The translations under genes and the position numbers were made by a program. From NCBI GenBank assembly GCA_934476515.1, contig CAKSNZ010000001.1, positions 62,001 through 126,000 of the forward strand: a DNA stretch of 64,000 nt. The letters run 5' to 3'. Shown one piece after another: positions 61,545 through 64,000 of this stretch. Numbering within the stretch: position 1 is the first letter of the stretch; each line of letters opens with the position of its first letter. The notes beneath the pieces are model-generated. The model ran no database searches. It was given only the letters and a program-made list of their open reading frames with translations, and was not told the origin of the DNA. Origin of the DNA: an uncultured Ruminococcus sp. GTDB lineage: Bacteria > Bacillota > Clostridia > Oscillospirales > Acutalibacteraceae.

Positions 61545-62549
61545 TTACTTATTTAGGCTTTCGTAAACTGCAACTGCACAAGCAACTGTAGCACCAACCA
61601 TTGGGTTGTTACCCATACCGATAAGACCCATCATTTCTACATGAGCAGGAACTGATGAAGAACCGGCAAACTGAGCATCACCGTGCATTCTACCCATTGA
61701 GTCTGTTAGACCGTATGAAGCAGGACCTGCACCCATGTTATCAGGATGAAGTGTACGACCTGTACCACCACCTGAAGCAACTGAGAAGTACTTAACGCCA
61801 TTTTCAATAGCCCACTTCTTGTATGTACCTGCAACTAGATGCTGGAAACGAGTTGGGTTAGTTGAGTTACCTGTAATTGAAACACCAACGTTTTCCTTCT
61901 GCATGATAGCTACGCCTTCACGAACATCGTTAGCACCGTAGCAACGAACAGCAGCTCTTTCACCATCAGAGAACTTAACTTCACGAACAACCTTTAGTTC
62001 GCTGTTGAAGAAGTCAAAGTCTGTTTCAACATATGTGAAACCGTTAATTCTTGAGATGATGTAAGCAGCATCCTTACCAAGACCGTTAAGGATAACTCTT
62101 AGTGGTTCTTTTCTAGCCTTGTTAGCGTTTCTAGCAATACCGATAGCACCTTCAGCAGCAGCGAATGATTCGTGACCTGCTAGGAATGCGAAACACTTTG
62201 TTTCGTCTCTAAGTAGCATTGCACCTAGGTTACCGTGACCTAGACCAACATTTCTCTGTTCTGCAACAGAACCAGGGATTGTAAATGCTTCAAGACCTAC
62301 GCCGATAGCTTCAGCAGCTTCAGCAGCAGACTTAACGCCCTTCTTAAGACCGATAGCACAACCTAGTGTATAAGCCCAGCTAGCGTTTTCAAATGCGATT
62401 GGCTGAACACCCTTAACGATTTCGTCTGGGTCAAAGCCGTTATCTAGACATAGCTGTCTTGCCTCTTCAAGAGAACCGATACCATTTTCAGCAAGGCACT
62501 TCTCGATTTTTGGCATTCTTCTTTCCATACTTTCAAATGTAACTGCCAT
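61545..62549 (-). CDS. GGGtGRT protein, function unknown
   Basis: 334 residues, predicted soluble, six cysteines (18, 34, 64, 119, 203, 324). It is named after its glycine motif GGGTGRT at 260-266 within KYFSVASGGGTGRTLHPDNMG. Other striking runs are VGLGHGNLGAMLLRDETKCFAFLAGHESFAAAEGAIG and HVEMMGLIGMGNNPMVGATVACAVAVYE. I recognise the family as a conserved protein of anaerobes found next to an IscU/NifU-like scaffold; its activity is not known to me. GGAGGAG precedes the ATG. The glycine motif could bind a nucleotide or phosphate, which is inference. Confidence 0.88.
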   Translation of the reverse strand: MAVTFESMERRMPKIEKCLAENGIGSLEEARQLCLDNGFDPDEIVKGVQPIAFENASWAYTLGCAIGLKKGVKSAAEAAEAIGVGLEAFTIPGSVAEQRNVGLGHGNLGAMLLRDETKCFAFLAGHESFAAAEGAIGIARNANKARKEPLRVILNGLGKDAAYIISRINGFTYVETDFDFFNSELKVVREVKFSDGERAAVRCYGANDVREGVAIMQKENVGVSITGNSTNPTRFQHLVAGTYKKWAIENGVKYFSVASGGGTGRTLHPDNMGAGPASYGLTDSMGRMHGDAQFAGSSSVPAHVEMMGLIGMGNNPMVGATVACAVAVYESLNK

Positions 62550-62571
62550 GTTTAAATCTCCTCCTTACTGA

Positions 62572-63264
62572 TTATTCTTCTCTTGGGTCAATGTACTTAG
62601 CAGCGTTATCAAAACGGCCGTACTGACCAATGTTATTTTTATATGCTTCATCCGGTGTAACACCATGACGAATATCCTGCATCATCTTACCAAGATTTAC
62701 AAACTGGTAACCGATAACTTCGTCATTTTCGTCAAGAGCTGTCTTAAGAACATAGCCTTCTGCCATTTCCATAAAACGAACACCCTTAGCCTTTGTTGAG
62801 AACATAGTACCAACCTGTGAACGAAGGCCCTTACCAAGGTCTTCTAGACCGGCACCGATTGGAAGACCGTCTTCTGAGAAAGCAGTCTGTGAACGACCGT
62901 ATACTAGCTGTTCAAAAATGTTCTTCATAGCTGTGTTAATAGCATCACAAACAAGGTCTGTGTTTAGACATTCTAGTAGAGTCTTGCCAGGTAGAATTTC
63001 TGCAGCCATAGCAGCTGAGTGAGTCATACCTGAGCAACCAACTGTTTCTACAAGAGCTTCTTCAACAATACCGTCTTTTACGTTTAGTGATAGCTTACAT
63101 GCGCCCTGCTGAGGAGCACACCAACCAATACCATGTGAAAAACCTGAAATATCTTTGATTTCATAAGATTTTACCCATTTACCTTCTTCAGGAATAGGTG
63201 CAGGACCGTGCTTTGGTCCTTTTGTTACAGTACACATATTCATTACTTCATTAGAATAATTCAT
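62572..63264 (-). CDS. IscU/NifU-like iron-sulfur scaffold protein
   Basis: 230 residues from ATG 63262-63264 (AAAGGAG upstream; a longer frame to 63309 overlaps the promoter leader). The IscU-like core is GIVEEALVETVGCSGMTHSAAMAAEILPGKTLLECLNTDLVCDAIN, with cysteines 77, 99 and 106; GIGWCAPQQGACKL adds Cys49 and Cys56. N-terminal 30 residues and C-terminal 100 residues are additions not present in standard IscU. It is 22 bases upstream of the GGGtGRT gene and surely co-transcribed. No IscS, SufB or NifS partner is in the window. Confidence 0.88.
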   Translation of the reverse strand: MNYSNEVMNMCTVTKGPKHGPAPIPEEGKWVKSYEIKDISGFSHGIGWCAPQQGACKLSLNVKDGIVEEALVETVGCSGMTHSAAMAAEILPGKTLLECLNTDLVCDAINTAMKNIFEQLVYGRSQTAFSEDGLPIGAGLEDLGKGLRSQVGTMFSTKAKGVRFMEMAEGYVLKTALDENDEVIGYQFVNLGKMMQDIRHGVTPDEAYKNNIGQYGRFDNAAKYIDPREE

Positions 63265-63317
63265 TGTACTTAACTCCTTTCTTTGATTTGTTTGAGAAAG
63301 TCCTCTCATACAAGGTA

Positions 63318-63346
63318 ATTATAATCTTTTTTCAGTATTTTATCAA
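63318..63346 (-). promoter_or_regulatory. Sigma-A promoter for the scaffold-GGGtGRT operon
   Basis: Minus strand: TTGATA (63341-63346), 17 bases, TATAAT (63318-63323). A leader of about 45 bases precedes the Shine-Dalgarno. Confidence 0.82.
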
Positions 63347-63421
63347 GCATTTTTCTTTATTATTTGCTATTTTTTATCATATTAACTTTTGTTTAAAGAT
63401 TTTTTGACTTTATTTTAACTT

Positions 63422-63456
63422 TGCATAATAAAAATAGCCCCAAAACTTGGAGCTAT
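63422..63456 (-). terminator. Terminator of the Ig-like domain gene
   Basis: Minus strand: a 10-bp stem (63447-63456 with 63434-63443, one wobble, loop of 3) followed by TTTTATTATG. Confidence 0.8.
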
Positions 63457-63468
63457 CTTTATCTATCG

Positions 63469-64000
63469 TTATTTTACTGTAATCTTACATTTTGCAGACT
63501 TTTTACTGCCATCAGTTGTTGATACAGTAATTACTGCTTTACCCTTTTTCTTACCAATAACCTTACCCTTTGAATTTACAGTAGCAACAAGCTTTTTGTT
63601 TGTTTTCCAAGTAACTTTCTTGTTGCTTGTTGTGTTAGGATTTACAGTTGCTTTTAGTGTATAAGCACTACCTTTTTTCAAAGTTTTGTTATTTACATTT
63701 AGTTTAATCTTGGTTGCTTTCTGAACAACTTTTACTTTACAAATGGATTTAACTGTATTATCACTTGCAAGTTTTGCAGTAATTGTACAAAATCCATTTG
63801 ATACAGTTGTCACCTTACCGTTCTTATCTACTTTTGCAACTTTACTGTTACTTGAGGACCAAATAACTCTTTTATTTGTTAGTTCACTTGGTGTAACAGT
63901 TGCTACTAGCTTGGTAGAAATATTCTTGTTTGTTTTTGCAAGGGTAAGACTATTTTTACTTAAACTTATTTTACCTTTAACTATTGGTACAGTTGTAGGC
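63469..64000 (-). CDS. Protein with bacterial Ig-like (BIG2) domains (partial, N-terminus outside window)
   Basis: The frame is open from the right edge (first full codon at 63999) to the stop at 63469, about 176 residues. It holds two BIG2-type domains: VIWSSSNSKVAKVDKNGKVTTVSNGFCTITA and VTWKTNKKLVATVNSKGKVIGKKKGKAVITVSTTDGSKKSAKCKITVK, both with the W-x-S/T-N and NGKV pattern. These domains occur in cell-surface and secreted proteins. The GTG at 63813 is internal, not a start. The catalytic or binding part must lie outside the window. Confidence 0.85.
   Translation of the reverse strand, partial: PTTVPIVKGKISLSKNSLTLAKTNKNISTKLVATVTPSELTNKRVIWSSSNSKVAKVDKNGKVTTVSNGFCTITAKLASDNTVKSICKVKVVQKATKIKLNVNNKTLKKGSAYTLKATVNPNTTSNKKVTWKTNKKLVATVNSKGKVIGKKKGKAVITVSTTDGSKKSAKCKITVK

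Overview
The window comes from a low-GC Gram-positive bacterium, most likely an anaerobic member of the Clostridia (Ruminococcaceae/Oscillospirales-like). This rests on AT-rich DNA, strong Shine-Dalgarno sites, textbook sigma-A promoters with 17-bp spacers, Firmicute gene neighbourhoods (mraZ-rsmH-ftsL-pbp, ylxM-ffh-rpsP-khpA, phoH-ybeY, era-yqzL-recO-mutS2), and a GGGtGRT protein paired with an IscU/NifU-like scaffold, a pair I associate with anaerobic Clostridia. The species assignment is inference. No rRNA, tRNA, CRISPR array, phage gene or transposase was seen.
Layout. 0-1.5 kb: end of a pantothenate unit (panB, cut by the window edge, and a DUF2520 Rossmann protein). 1.7-13.8 kb: division and cell-wall cluster on the minus strand, read in the order mraZ, rsmH, ftsL, PASTA-PBP, mraY, ftsW, murG, murA, divIB, ftsZ. 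It lacks murC/D/E/F and ftsA. A strong promoter and phased repeats that look like MraZ boxes sit before mraZ. 13.9-19.1 kb: uvrC-rsmD-coaD-coiled-coil operon, an HPr-like protein whose phosphorylatable His15 is Arg, and rimM-trmD. 19.3-21.0 kb: a membrane glycosyltransferase-like gene on the plus strand. 21.1-23.5 kb: ylxM-ffh-rpsP-khpA. 23.7-29.6 kb (plus): phoH, ybeY, era, a small yqzL-like gene, recO, mutS2.
29.6-47.2 kb (minus): a membrane protein of unknown function, then one long exopolysaccharide locus. The locus starts at a sigma-A promoter near 47.15 kb with an initiating sugar-phosphate transferase. It continues with the four dTDP-rhamnose genes, a DUF1972 rhamnosyltransferase-like protein, further transferases, a Wzy-like polymerase, two polysaccharide pyruvyl transferases, a GT14 enzyme and a Wzx flippase. 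It ends with an FrhB-type flavo-iron-sulfur protein, a separate 2[4Fe-4S] ferredoxin and a small CxxC protein. Together these would build, modify and export a rhamnose-containing, probably pyruvylated polysaccharide.
47.3-60.4 kb: alr, a small membrane protein plus Sfp-type phosphopantetheinyl transferase, trkA-trkH, a repeat-bearing YARHG lipoprotein, nadE, a HAD hydrolase, a ClC transporter with a non-canonical selectivity motif, and ldh-sir2-yitT. 60.4-61.2 kb: a gene-free stretch packed with hairpin repeats, including two inverted copies of one element whose stems differ in a compensatory way. 61.2-64.0 kb (minus): a small membrane protein, the GGGtGRT/IscU-like pair, and the C-terminal part of a protein with bacterial Ig-like domains that runs off the window.
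The best candidates for undescribed biology are the GGGtGRT/scaffold pair, the redox module at the end of the polysaccharide operon, the HPr-like protein without its active-site histidine, and the covarying hairpin repeats.
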